Source: Acidobacteriota bacterium
Lineage (GTDB): Bacteria > Acidobacteriota > Terriglobia > Terriglobales > Acidobacteriaceae
DNA length: 64,000 nt
Assembly: GCA_003225555.1 (NCBI GenBank)
Contig: QIAM01000065.1
Coordinates: 86,347-150,346 of the forward strand
Reading direction: 5' to 3'
Under the pieces are notes generated by a model that saw only the letters and a list, made by a program, of their open reading frames with translations, had not been told where the DNA came from and did no database searches. The translations under genes were made by a program, and so were the position numbers. Of the stretch, positions 46,410 to 55,459 are shown piece after piece. How positions within the stretch are numbered: position 1 is the stretch's first letter; the number at the start of each line of letters is the position of its first letter.

Positions 46410-48188
46410 ATGCGCTCTACCCAATCGTTGCATGTATTGTTGATTCTGCTCTCCCTCTTGCCTGTTCACGCACAAGAAACAGACAAGAAACCAGAACCCC
46501 CCAAACCCCTCGATCTGCTGTGGGCGGTAAAGATTCCCATGCGCGACGGCGTCCATCTGAACGCCACGGTATACCGTCCCCACGACCAGAAGGATCCGCT
46601 GCCGGTCATCTTCGAGCTGACACCCTACATCAGCGACAGCTATCATGCCCGCGCCTATTACTTCGCCCAGCACGGATATGTCTTCGCCATCGTCGATGTC
46701 CGTGGCCGCGGCAACTCCGATGGAAAGTTCAACCCCTTCTTCCAGGAGCCGCAGGACGGCCACGACATAGTCGAATGGATCGCCCGGCAGCCCTGGTCCA
46801 ACGGCAAAGTCACCATGTGGGGAGGATCCTACGCCGGCTTCGATCAATGGATGACGCTGCGCGAAGCTCCCGAACATCTGGCTACCATCGTTCCCGTCGC
46901 TTCCGCCCACGCGGGCGCCGACTTCCCAATGTTCAAGAACATCTTCAGCTCGTACGAAATGCAGTGGCTGACCTTCACCAGCGGCGTCACGGGAAACGAA
47001 AATCTATTCGGTGAGTCGCCTTTCTGGATCGAGAAATTCCGCGAGATGTATCTTCAGCATCGTCCTTACAAAGAGCTTGATCAAATTGTCGGCAACCCAT
47101 CCCCCACGTTCCAAACATGGGTAAGCCATCCCGCCGTAGACTCGTACTGGCAAAGCCTGGCGATCGCTCCAGATCAATACAGGGCCATTCACATTCCCAT
47201 CCTCACCATCACCGGCAGCTACGACGGCGACCAGACTGGCGCATTCACTTACTATCGCAGCCACATGAAATACGGCACCGAGGCCGCAAAGGCCCAGCAC
47301 TATCTGATCATCGGCCCCTGGGACCACGCCGGCACCCGCACCCCCAAGAAAGAAGTCGGGGGCCTCACCTTCGGCGAGGCCAGCATCCTCGACATGAACA
47401 AACTGCACACAGACTGGTACGACTGGACTCTGAAGAAGGGCTCGAAGCCCGAGTTTCTGAAGAAGCGTGTAGCCTACTACGTAATGGCTTCGGACGAGTG
47501 GAAGTATGCCGACACTCTGGAGAGCATTTCCAACGCGACCCGGACTTTATATCTCGATTCCGACCAGGGCCACGCCAACGACGTGGTGAATTCAGGACGC
47601 ATGGCCGATACAAAGCCCGCGAACTCCCAACCTGATCACTACGTCTATGACCCGCTTGATCTTCGTCCAGCGGATCTGGAGAAAGAAGAAATCAAGAACT
47701 CCCTCACCGATCAGCGCTACGCTCTGAACCTATTCGGCAACGGAGTCGTCTATCACAGCGAGCCCTTCGCCAAAGACACCGAAATCTCCGGATTCGCAAA
47801 GTTGACGGCATGGATTGCGATGGACGTGCCCGACACCGACTTTTCTACCACGCTCTACGAAATCCTCCCCGACGGCACCAGCGTGGAGCTTACCAGCGAC
47901 AACATCCGCGCCCGCTATCGCGAATCCCTGAGCCAGGAAAAGCTGGTCAAGCCCGGCGAAGTCAATTCCTACGTATTCGACGGCTTCACCTTCTTCTCAC
48001 GCCAGATCGCGAAAGGAAGCCGCCTGCGGCTGGTTCTCAATTGCCCGAACAGCATCTACGTGGAGAAGAACTACAACAGCGGCGGAGTCGTAGCCGAAGG
48101 AACTGCCAAAGACGCGAAGACCGCCCATATCACCGTCTATCACGATGCCGCTCATCCGAGCCGACTGGAGTTACCCATCGTGCAGTGA
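46410..48188 (+). CDS. CocE/NonD (X-Pro dipeptidyl-peptidase S15) family hydrolase
   Basis: 592 residues from the ATG at 46410, which begins a signal peptide (SLHVLLILLSLLPVHAQE). The S15 alpha/beta-hydrolase domain has VKIPMRDGVHLNATVYRP, VDVRGRGNSDGKF and the nucleophile elbow WGGSYAGFDQW (Ser140). The late GPWDHAG supplies the catalytic His. The C-terminal 200 residues (SEPFAKDTEISGFAKLTAWI) are the jelly-roll domain of the family. It acts as an exported acyl-esterase, amidase or peptidase; the substrate cannot be read. Confidence 0.9.
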   Translation: MRSTQSLHVLLILLSLLPVHAQETDKKPEPPKPLDLLWAVKIPMRDGVHLNATVYRPHDQKDPLPVIFELTPYISDSYHARAYYFAQHGYVFAIVDVRGRGNSDGKFNPFFQEPQDGHDIVEWIARQPWSNGKVTMWGGSYAGFDQWMTLREAPEHLATIVPVASAHAGADFPMFKNIFSSYEMQWLTFTSGVTGNENLFGESPFWIEKFREMYLQHRPYKELDQIVGNPSPTFQTWVSHPAVDSYWQSLAIAPDQYRAIHIPILTITGSYDGDQTGAFTYYRSHMKYGTEAAKAQHYLIIGPWDHAGTRTPKKEVGGLTFGEASILDMNKLHTDWYDWTLKKGSKPEFLKKRVAYYVMASDEWKYADTLESISNATRTLYLDSDQGHANDVVNSGRMADTKPANSQPDHYVYDPLDLRPADLEKEEIKNSLTDQRYALNLFGNGVVYHSEPFAKDTEISGFAKLTAWIAMDVPDTDFSTTLYEILPDGTSVELTSDNIRARYRESLSQEKLVKPGEVNSYVFDGFTFFSRQIAKGSRLRLVLNCPNSIYVEKNYNSGGVVAEGTAKDAKTAHITVYHDAAHPSRLELPIVQ

Positions 48189-48262
48189 GAATGGCAGAGT
48201 GAACGTCAACTGTCGTTGCTAGTAGTGCAGAATGTGTCTGGCGAGCATCCCTTTTGCGCGGC

Positions 48263-48310
48263 GTCATGCTGAACGCAGCCGTTTTTCAGGCGGAGAGAAG
48301 GATCTCCTGC
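48263..48310. repeat. dispersed repeat, family C
   Basis: GTCATGCTGAACGCAGCCG followed by TTTTTCAG and GAGAAGGATC. It aligns with 63801 (GTCATCCTGAGCGGAGCCG, TTCTTCAG) and 51775, and lies between convergent genes. Confidence 0.55.
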
Positions 48311-48382
48311 ATCCCGACACTATCCATATGCGAAACACATCCGCCATTCCACGCGACCTATCTTGATAATCCTGAGTCTTCA

Positions 48383-49210
48383 TTAACGCACCACAATTCC
48401 CGCATACCCCACAACCATATCCCGATCGCCCGAAACGTCACCCGAAGTCGCATACTTTACGAGCTCCGCCGACTTCGCTCCCAGCCGAGTAGCAGCCATC
48501 AGCATAGCCACCGCCGGTCCAAAGCCGCACATGCTGATGTCCTGCTGCGTAACCACGTCATAGAGTCCGCGCGGATCAAGGCTGAGGATTCGCTCAATCG
48601 CCCGATGATCCTTCACCCGTGTAACCGCGTCCGACTCGTAATGATTCATATCGCTGGAGGCGACAATCAACACATCTTCTTTCCGTGCCGCGATCACATC
48701 GGCCAGCGCCTCTCCCAATTGTTGCAGCGGTTCGAATTGTCCTGTCCCCAAAGCAATGGGGACGAAGGTCAATTGCGGCTGCCGTAGCAGCAGGAACGGC
48801 AACTCCACCTCGGCCGCATGTTCCGCGCGGTGCGCCGCCGAGTCTTCCTGCAGAGCAGGGAAGCGTTGCTTTAGGCTCCCTGCCAAAGCAGTGTTGATCC
48901 GGACACTCCCCAGAGGCGTCTCCCATTCCCCGTCGCTCATCACCGCCAGCGGGCGGCCCATGCCGGTATGATTGGGACACAACAGCACGACACGCGTGGG
49001 AATCTGCAAACGCGCAAACACCGCCCCCGCCACAGGACCGGAATACATGTAGCCCGCATGGGGAGCGATGCATCCCAAAGCCCGGATGGATTCCTGCTTC
49101 GCCGATTCGGCGTGCGAAAGATAGGAGGCCACCTCCTTGCGCAGAATTTCTGGTTCCCGAGGATAAAAGCGCCCAGCGACTGCAGGATGACGAATCGTGC
49201 TGGTGGGCAT
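48383..49210 (-). CDS. Memo-like protein (AmmeMemoRadiSam system protein B)
   Basis: 275 residues from the ATG at 49210, supported by GAGAGGAGG just upstream. RHPAVAGRFYPREPEILRKE, APHAGYMYSGPVAGAVF, LLCPNHTGMG and SSDMNHYES are the Memo family motifs, with the conserved His residues of a metal site. The protein is often encoded with a radical-SAM enzyme and an AMMECR1 protein; neither is near here. Its biochemical role in bacteria is not settled. Confidence 0.9.
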   Translation of the reverse strand: MPTSTIRHPAVAGRFYPREPEILRKEVASYLSHAESAKQESIRALGCIAPHAGYMYSGPVAGAVFARLQIPTRVVLLCPNHTGMGRPLAVMSDGEWETPLGSVRINTALAGSLKQRFPALQEDSAAHRAEHAAEVELPFLLLRQPQLTFVPIALGTGQFEPLQQLGEALADVIAARKEDVLIVASSDMNHYESDAVTRVKDHRAIERILSLDPRGLYDVVTQQDISMCGFGPAVAMLMAATRLGAKSAELVKYATSGDVSGDRDMVVGYAGIVVR

Positions 49211-49274
49211 GGGCCCTCCTCTCAATGAGCCGGGCCAAGTGACAATGGACGAAACAAGGCTAGCAGTAAATATG

Positions 49275-50138
49275 CTAAGACTGCGCCTGCGCGTTCCGCA
49301 AGGCGCGAAATAACTCCGCACTCTCTTTCAGGCTCAGCGTCTCAGCCCGCGCCGTGGCCTTAATGCGCACCTGGGCTAGAGCCGTCCGCAACTCCGCCTC
49401 CGGATACGTCCCCTTCAGGTTATTCCACAACGTCTTCCGCTTCTGGCCGAACGATAGCCGCAGAAAATCAATAAACCCATCTCCCGCAACGCCCAGCTTC
49501 TCCTGCTGCGGAGCGATCGTCAATCGAAGCACCGCAGAGTGCACCTTGGGAGGAGGCTCAAACGCTCCAGGCGGCAGCGTAAACAATTTTTCCACTCGCG
49601 CATAAAGCTGAGCCGTAGCCGAAAGCATCCCGTACTCACTCCCGCCCGGCTTCGCCGCGATTCGGTCAGCCACCTCCCGCTGCACCATGATCACGATGCT
49701 CTCGAAGTATTTCGAAAACTCAAACAACCGCAGCAGGATGTCCGACGTGATGTAGTAAGGCAGATTACCGACCACCTTCACCGGCTCCAGCCTCAACTCC
49801 ATTCCCGGGCGCCCCAACCCCGGCTTCGGTCCAAACAGCGAATCCGGGTCGACCGCAAGAATGTCGGCCTCAATGATCTCCACATTGCGCGCCATGCCGA
49901 ACTTCAACCGCAGTTGCGCCGCCAGCACGCGATCCAGTTCCACCGCAATCAGCCGCCGCGCCCGCTTCGCCAGCAGGGAAGTGATGATCCCGCGCCCCGG
50001 GCCAATTTCGAGAACCGTGCTCTGCGATGTATCGCCCACCGCCTCGGCGATGCGCCTCGCGTACTCCTCGCTCCCGAGAAAATGCTGGCCTAGTTTGGGT
50101 TTATGCTGCGGATGGCGCGCGTCAGCTACCTTTGGCAC
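49275..50138 (-). CDS. rsmA: 16S rRNA dimethyladenosine transferase
   Basis: 287 residues from a GTG with GAGGG upstream. LGQHFLGSEEYARRIAEAVG, the SAM motif VLEIGPGRGIIT, AVELDRVLA and the catalytic NLPYYITSDIL motif are present. It dimethylates two adjacent adenines in helix 45 of 16S rRNA (KsgA). The Memo-like gene starts 65 bases beyond its stop on the same strand. Confidence 0.95.
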   Translation of the reverse strand: MPKVADARHPQHKPKLGQHFLGSEEYARRIAEAVGDTSQSTVLEIGPGRGIITSLLAKRARRLIAVELDRVLAAQLRLKFGMARNVEIIEADILAVDPDSLFGPKPGLGRPGMELRLEPVKVVGNLPYYITSDILLRLFEFSKYFESIVIMVQREVADRIAAKPGGSEYGMLSATAQLYARVEKLFTLPPGAFEPPPKVHSAVLRLTIAPQQEKLGVAGDGFIDFLRLSFGQKRKTLWNNLKGTYPEAELRTALAQVRIKATARAETLSLKESAELFRALRNAQAQS

Positions 50139-50274
50139 ATTGACCCTCTTTTCTACCGGCGTTTAGACTGACTCGGGCGGGTCCAGCGTTCTGCCACGAA
50201 AACCCAAGCCGGTCGTATATTCATCATAGCCTGCGCCCGCTGAAAATTGGACGGGCACGGAGGTCGTCACTCTC

Positions 50275-51753
50275 ATGCAGATCTCGTTCGTTGCGTCCGA
50301 AGGCGTACCCTATTCCAAGACTGGCGGCCTGGCCGACGTGGTGGGCGCCCTGCCACGCGCCGTGGCCGCCCTAGGCCATCAGGTCAGCGTATACCTCCCA
50401 CGCTACCGCCAAACCAAGCTGACCGACGCCAAGACGGTGGTCGGCAGCATCACCATACCCTTCGACGACAAGTATCGCTTTGCCTCGATCGTCTCCGGAG
50501 GCAGCCAGTCCGGCGTGCAGTTCTATTTTGTGGAGTATCCCGAATTCTTCGACCGTGATGCCCTTTACGGCACTGCCGCCGGCGACTATCCCGACAACGC
50601 CGAGCGCTTTGCTCTGTTCTCGCGCGCCGTACTCGAAGCCTCCAAGATCATTGGCGTGCCTCAGATCTTCCACTGCCACGACTGGCAGTCGGCGCTAGTC
50701 CCCGTACTCTTGCGCACGATCTACGCCGAAGATCCTGCATTCCGCGATGCAGGCACGGTTTTTACCATCCACAACATCGGATACCAAGGATTGTTCCCGC
50801 CTGAAACTCTCCCCTTGCTTATGCTCCCCTGGGACCTCTTCACCATGAGCAAGATGGAATTCTTCGGACAGGTCAATTTCCTCAAGGGCGCGCTGGTCTA
50901 CTCCGACTTCATCACTACGGTCAGCAAAAAGTACAGCCAGGAAATACAGACGGCGGAATACGGTTTTGGCCTGGAAGGCGTGCTGCGCGGTCGTTCTGCA
51001 ACCGTCACTGGAATCCTCAACGGCGTCGACTACGACGAGTGGAGTCCTCAGACCGACAAATTTATCGCCGCTCACTACTCGCCTCAGGATCTCTCCGGCA
51101 AGTTGAAGTGCAAGCAGGACCTGCTTACCACCTTCGGCATAACAACCATCGACCCCAAAATACCCGTGATCGGTATCGTCTCCCGCTTCGCCGCACAAAA
51201 AGGTTTCGACCTGATCTCGCAAGTGGCGGACCGTCTTGCTCGCGAGGAGATGATCGTGGTCGCTCTAGGCGCGGGCGACAAGCCCTACGAGGAAATGTTC
51301 CTCCGCCTCAACAAGCAGTTCCCAAACAAGATCGCAGTGAAGATTGCCTACGACAACGCCATCGCCCACAAGATCGAAGCCGGTTCCGACATGTTCCTGA
51401 TGCCATCGCGATACGAACCCTGCGGCCTGAACCAGATTTACAGCCTCAAGTACGGCACAGTCCCCGTCGTCCGCGCCACCGGAGGCCTCGACGACACCAT
51501 CGAACCCTGGGACGCCCGCTCCGGCAAAGGCACGGGCTTCAAGTTCACCGAGTACAACGGTGAATCGCTCCTGCTCACGATCAAGCAGGCGCTGCAGGCA
51601 TATCGCGACCAAACGTCATGGCAAGTCCTCATGCGCAACGGCATGAACAAAGACTTCTCCTGGAACGCCTCTGCCCGCGAATATGGCAAAGTCTACGAAC
51701 GCGTACGCCAGGCCCGCGCCGCCGCAGCAGCGCCAGAGAAAGTCCTAGTCTGA
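50275..51753 (+). CDS. glgA: glycogen (starch) synthase
   Basis: 492 residues, GT5 family. The N-terminal KTGGLADVVGALP (Lys15) binds ADP-glucose, and EYPEFFDRDALYG, HCHDWQSALVP and FTIHNIGYQGLFP follow. The C-terminal half has VSRFAAQKGFDL and MPSRYEPCGLNQIYSLKYG with the catalytic Glu. GGAGG lies about ten bases before the ATG. It extends alpha-1,4-glucan chains. No other glg gene lies in the window. Confidence 0.95.
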   Translation: MQISFVASEGVPYSKTGGLADVVGALPRAVAALGHQVSVYLPRYRQTKLTDAKTVVGSITIPFDDKYRFASIVSGGSQSGVQFYFVEYPEFFDRDALYGTAAGDYPDNAERFALFSRAVLEASKIIGVPQIFHCHDWQSALVPVLLRTIYAEDPAFRDAGTVFTIHNIGYQGLFPPETLPLLMLPWDLFTMSKMEFFGQVNFLKGALVYSDFITTVSKKYSQEIQTAEYGFGLEGVLRGRSATVTGILNGVDYDEWSPQTDKFIAAHYSPQDLSGKLKCKQDLLTTFGITTIDPKIPVIGIVSRFAAQKGFDLISQVADRLAREEMIVVALGAGDKPYEEMFLRLNKQFPNKIAVKIAYDNAIAHKIEAGSDMFLMPSRYEPCGLNQIYSLKYGTVPVVRATGGLDDTIEPWDARSGKGTGFKFTEYNGESLLLTIKQALQAYRDQTSWQVLMRNGMNKDFSWNASAREYGKVYERVRQARAAAAAPEKVLV

Positions 51754-51774
51754 ATGGCATCACCTTAAGAGCCT

Positions 51775-51835
51775 GTCATCCTGAGCGGAGCCGGACGATT
51801 CGCGAAGCGAGTCGTCCAGCGGAGTCGAAGGATCC
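51775..51835. repeat. dispersed repeat, family C, with internal palindrome
   Basis: GTCATCCTGAGCGGAGCCG is followed by a hairpin: GGACGATTCGC (51793-51803) and GCGAGTCGTCC (51807-51817) around GAA, with one G-T pair, then CGAAGGATCCC. It lies between glgA and dinB. Confidence 0.75.
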
Positions 51836-51921
51836 CTACCCACCTGCATCGGCTGCAGCCTTGCAAGGGATCTTCGCCGCGACCCACAACTCGCTTTCCT
51901 CGCTGCTACAATCCCCTCAAG

Positions 51922-53193
51922 ATGGCCGTAGCCGCTCCCATGCCCGCCTTCCCCCGCACCATCTTCCACGTCGACATGGACGCCTTCTTCGTCTCCGTCG
52001 AAGAACTCTTCGATCCATCCCTGAAAGACAAGCCCGTGGTCGTCGGAGGCCAACGCCACGAGCGCGGCGTGGTCTCGGCCGCGTCCTACGCAGCGCGAAA
52101 GTTTGGCGTCGACTCCGCTATGCCCCTACGCACCGCCGCAAAGCTCTGCCCGCAAGCCATCTTCGTTGACGGACATCCCGACCGCTACCGCGAGTGTTCA
52201 GAGAAAGTTCACAGAGTCCTAACGACCTTCTCCCCGCAAGTCGAGATGGCCTCCATCGACGAAGCCTACGTCGACATGACCGGCACCGCCCGCCTCCACG
52301 GCCCGCCGCTCAAAGCAGCTCACACCCTGCACCAGCGCATGAAAGCCGAGACCAGCCTGAACTGCTCCGTCGGCATCGGCAGCTCGCGCCTCATCGCCAA
52401 AGTCTCCTCCGCCCAAGCCAAACCTAACGGCGTTTTGTGGATCGTTCCCGGACAGGAAGCCAAGTTCCTGGCCCCGCTCGACGTCCGCGAGATTCCCGGA
52501 GTCGGCAAAGTGATGGAGACCAACCTGCACGCTCTCGGCATCAAGAAGGTCGGCGACCTAGCCCGGATGGAAGACTCAGAATTGGAGGACCGCTTCGGAA
52601 AATGGGGCCTGGCGCTGGCCGGGAAGTCGCGCGGGGAAGACGCCGGAGGCTGGTTCGACACCGAAGTCGCTGCCGACATCGACGCCAAATCCATCAGCCA
52701 CGAGCACACCTACAACGAAGATACCGCTGACACAGCCCAACTCGAAGCCACGTTGATGCGCCTCTCGGAGATGGTCGGACGCCGCCTGCGCGAAGCCAAA
52801 TTCTACGCCCGCACCGTTCAGCTCAAGCTCCGCTATAAAGATTTCACGACAGTCACGCGCGCCCACACCCTGCCCGCGCCCACCCAGCTCGACAACGAAA
52901 TCTTCGAGCACATCCGCACACTCTTCCGCAAGAACTGGAAGCAAGACGCACAAGTTCGCCTGCTGGGCGTGCACGCCTCGTCATTCTCCTCATACCAGCC
53001 CGATCAACTCGACCTGCTCGAAGGTCCTCGCCAGCAGCGCTGGAAGGACGCTCTCGCCGCCGCCGACCGCCTCCGCGACAAATTCGGCGAGTCTAGCGTA
53101 AGCCTGGCCTCCGGCATGCGCGGCGGCTTCCGCGAGCGCACGCATGAGAATCCAGCTGGGTTGCCGGGCAAAAGCAAGCGCAAAGAAGACTGA
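51922..53193 (+). CDS. dinB: DNA polymerase IV (Y-family)
   Basis: 423 residues. The palm motif FHVDMDAFFVSVEEL and SIDEAYVDMTGTA carry the catalytic acids. The VSAASYAARKFGV finger and IPGVGKVMETNLHALGIK (helix-hairpin-helix) follow, then a little-finger domain. The C-terminus is basic (SKRKED) and lacks an obvious clamp-binding motif. It copies damaged DNA with low fidelity. The first seven residues may not be translated, since a second ATG follows at 51940. Confidence 0.95.
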   Translation: MAVAAPMPAFPRTIFHVDMDAFFVSVEELFDPSLKDKPVVVGGQRHERGVVSAASYAARKFGVDSAMPLRTAAKLCPQAIFVDGHPDRYRECSEKVHRVLTTFSPQVEMASIDEAYVDMTGTARLHGPPLKAAHTLHQRMKAETSLNCSVGIGSSRLIAKVSSAQAKPNGVLWIVPGQEAKFLAPLDVREIPGVGKVMETNLHALGIKKVGDLARMEDSELEDRFGKWGLALAGKSRGEDAGGWFDTEVAADIDAKSISHEHTYNEDTADTAQLEATLMRLSEMVGRRLREAKFYARTVQLKLRYKDFTTVTRAHTLPAPTQLDNEIFEHIRTLFRKNWKQDAQVRLLGVHASSFSSYQPDQLDLLEGPRQQRWKDALAAADRLRDKFGESSVSLASGMRGGFRERTHENPAGLPGKSKRKED

Positions 53194-53220
53194 TAACGTA
53201 CAACTAAGAACCGCCATCCC

Positions 53221-54327
53221 TTACTTGAGGGACGCCATATCAATCACGAAGCGGTACTTCACATCGCTCTTCGCCAACCGTTCATAGGCCTGATTAATGT
53301 CCTGAATCCTGATCAGTTCAATGTCCGAAGTAATGCCATGCTCGGCGCAGAAGTCCAGCATCTCTTGAGTTTCGGCAATGCCTCCGATCGCGGAGCCAGC
53401 CAGACGATGACGCCCAAGTATTAGATTGAAGGCAGCCACAGAAGCGGGTTTTTCCGGCGCTCCCACCAGTGTCATGGTTCCATCTTTTTTAAGGAGCGGC
53501 AGATAGGCGTTGAGATCATGGTCGGCGGAAACTGTGTCGAGAATGAAGTCGAAGCTGGAGGCGTGCTCTGCCACTTCGGCGGGGTTCGTCGAAATGACGA
53601 CTTCGTCAACGCCCAAACGCTTCGCGTCGGCGGTCTTTTTCGGGGATGAGCTGAACAGCACCACATATGCGCCGAAAGCCTTGGCAAATTTCACGCCCAT
53701 GTGTCCGAGGCCGCCAAGGCCCACAATGCCTACCTTTTGACCCTTGCCGACATTCCAATGGCGTAAAGGCGAATACGTCGTGATGCCCGCGCACAGCAGA
53801 GGCGCCGCGCCAGCCAGGTCGAGCTTGTCGGACACGCGCAGCACAAACGCTTCTCTCACCACAATGCGATCCGAATATCCGCCGTAAGTGACGCCACCGA
53901 GAATTTTGTCCTCAGCGTTGTAGGTCAGAGTTGGAAAATTGACGCAGAATTGCTCGTCGCCGGCCCGGCAGTTCTCGCACACCCCGCAGGAACTGACCAT
54001 GCAGCCCACGCCAACGATGTCGCCTTCCTTGAATGTCTTGACAGCGCGGCCGGTTTTCGCGACGCGGCCAATAATTTCGTGGCCCGGCACGCAGGGATAC
54101 ACCGTGGGCAAACTGTTCTGCCATTCGTTGCGCACTTGATGCAAGTCTGAATGGCAAACGCCGCAGTACTGAATATCAATCTGCACGTCGTCCGGACGCA
54201 ACTCGCGTCTCGGGATCGAGCACGCTGCCAAACCTGACGTGGCACTCTTCGCTGCGTAGGCCTTCGCCTTGTATGCAGGCGATTCGGGGGCTTGAGCTTC
54301 GACTACTGGCATTGCTACTTCACTCAT
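53221..54327 (-). CDS. zinc-dependent NADP alcohol dehydrogenase (YahK/CAD-like)
   Basis: 368 residues. CGVCHSDLHQVRNEW and GHEIIGRVAKTG hold the catalytic zinc. CGVCENCRAGDEQFC has four Cys for the structural zinc. GLGGLGHMGVKFAKAFGA binds the cofactor, and Ser-rich VVLFSSSPKK after the second strand suggests NADP preference. The family reduces a wide range of aldehydes. The extra 25 residues at the N-terminus are not homologous. AGGAG precedes the ATG. It is convergent with dinB. Confidence 0.92.
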   Translation of the reverse strand: MSEVAMPVVEAQAPESPAYKAKAYAAKSATSGLAACSIPRRELRPDDVQIDIQYCGVCHSDLHQVRNEWQNSLPTVYPCVPGHEIIGRVAKTGRAVKTFKEGDIVGVGCMVSSCGVCENCRAGDEQFCVNFPTLTYNAEDKILGGVTYGGYSDRIVVREAFVLRVSDKLDLAGAAPLLCAGITTYSPLRHWNVGKGQKVGIVGLGGLGHMGVKFAKAFGAYVVLFSSSPKKTADAKRLGVDEVVISTNPAEVAEHASSFDFILDTVSADHDLNAYLPLLKKDGTMTLVGAPEKPASVAAFNLILGRHRLAGSAIGGIAETQEMLDFCAEHGITSDIELIRIQDINQAYERLAKSDVKYRFVIDMASLK

Positions 54328-54639
54328 CTTTAATCTCCTAAAATAAATTCGAGATCGCGCTGAAAAGGTTCACGTCCCTGACGGATAGGAAATGGCGCTC
54401 TCACTCACGCTTATGCTCTCCCCTTCGGATGACCGACGCTTGGTAAAGGACGCAAAGAAATGAACCAATTGAACTCGCCCGAGGCCGCAGCAAACAAACA
54501 AAAGGGGCAGACGTGAGCATCTGCCCCATACGTTGCAAGATACTACCTTCGAATATCGCCGTGTTCAAAACGCTGCGCGGGATCGGTTGTGTGGCAATGG
54601 CCACCCATACCCATCCCGCGGCCGTTTTGCCATGACCAG
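54328..54639. other. intergenic region containing a terminator
   Basis: A 312-base gap between the alcohol dehydrogenase gene and the small secreted-protein gene on the same strand. It holds the terminator at 54501-54527 and, nearer the dehydrogenase, its presumed promoter. No other feature was recognised. Confidence 0.4.
54491..54527 (-). terminator. rho-independent terminator
   Basis: GGGGCAGA (54504-54511) pairs with TCTGCCCC (54520-54527). On the minus strand the stem is followed by TTTTGTTTGTTTG. It ends the small secreted-protein gene upstream on that strand. Confidence 0.8.
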
Positions 54640-55260
54640 TTAGTCGGCCGTGATGCGCACTCCGATGACTTTGCCGGCGAAGTGGGCGAGGACGTTCCCG
54701 TTGGTATCAAACTGATCGAGCGTAAAGAGACCCCTGTAGGTATTCCCGCTGGGATCCACGGTGATCGTTTCCCGGATGTTGGCCGGGCCGACAAAAACCG
54801 TCCCGGTGGAATCCCAACTCAGGGCAAAATGGTTGAGCTTGTAAGGGCCTGACTTGGTCTGCCTCCAGACCCCCATGCAGAAACTGCCGGTCATCGGAGG
54901 ACGTCCCGAATTCATGAGTTCCGTGCCATCACTGTGCCACGTGGCGTATCCATCATCGAACACGGTGGCGTCATCCAGCACCAACTGAACTTTCCAGAAG
55001 CCCACGATCGAGGCATTGTCATCCCCAGAGCCCGAACGACGCTCGGAAACGAGCAGAAGCCGTGGTGATCTGACTTCAGACTCGGGTTGACCGGACCTCG
55101 TTCTTGGCTCGACCGCCCCGGCGGGCCGCCCCGGGAAATACCCGCATCCGGTGTTAGCCCCGAGTCCCGTAAGGTTCGCAGATTGTCCCCAGAGTCCCTG
55201 TGAAAGAAACAGACAAGCTATGCCGAGCCAGAAACCTGACATCGCAAATTTGCACTTCAT
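54640..55260 (-). CDS. small secreted protein of unknown function
   Basis: 206 residues from the ATG at 55260, with GGAGG seven bases upstream; an in-frame ATG at 55311 is poorly placed. A signal peptide (FWLGIACLFLSQGLWGQ) is followed by a Pro/Arg-rich region (to about 85). A beta-rich C-terminal domain follows: SIVGFWKVQLVLDD, FDDGYATWHSDGTELM, GVWRQTKSGPYKLNHFA. That pattern is like lipocalin-type repeats seen in exported proteins of Acidobacteriota. Function is unknown. It is divergent from the winged-helix/TPR gene. Confidence 0.8.
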   Translation of the reverse strand: MKCKFAMSGFWLGIACLFLSQGLWGQSANLTGLGANTGCGYFPGRPAGAVEPRTRSGQPESEVRSPRLLLVSERRSGSGDDNASIVGFWKVQLVLDDATVFDDGYATWHSDGTELMNSGRPPMTGSFCMGVWRQTKSGPYKLNHFALSWDSTGTVFVGPANIRETITVDPSGNTYRGLFTLDQFDTNGNVLAHFAGKVIGVRITAD

Positions 55261-55426
55261 GGTATTGCCTCCTTGAACTGAATTCCATTTCGCGGCCGTC
55301 AGCGTATGCAAGTAACCTCAAACCCGCCGCGGAGAGCAATGGAGCCTGCCTGAAGCTGAGGTAAAGATTTGGTGAAGCCACAAATGGCTGAAAACAGGCC
55401 ATTTCGCTGGGTGTTTGCGATCCCCA

Positions 55427-55436
55427 GTGCTATACT
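55427..55436 (+). promoter_or_regulatory. extended -10 promoter candidate
   Basis: TGCTATACT is an extended -10 element (TGnTATAAT-like) at 55428-55436, without a clear -35. A transcript starting about 55443 would make the GTG at 55460 the first start codon of the downstream regulator. Confidence 0.4.
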
Positions 55437-55459
55437 TCCCCCGACTTGGGCATACCGAA

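Noticed and set aside
48254..48787. 177-residue open frame on the plus strand
   Set aside because: It overlaps a repeat and the antisense of the Memo-like gene and is His/Arg/Ser-rich without family features.
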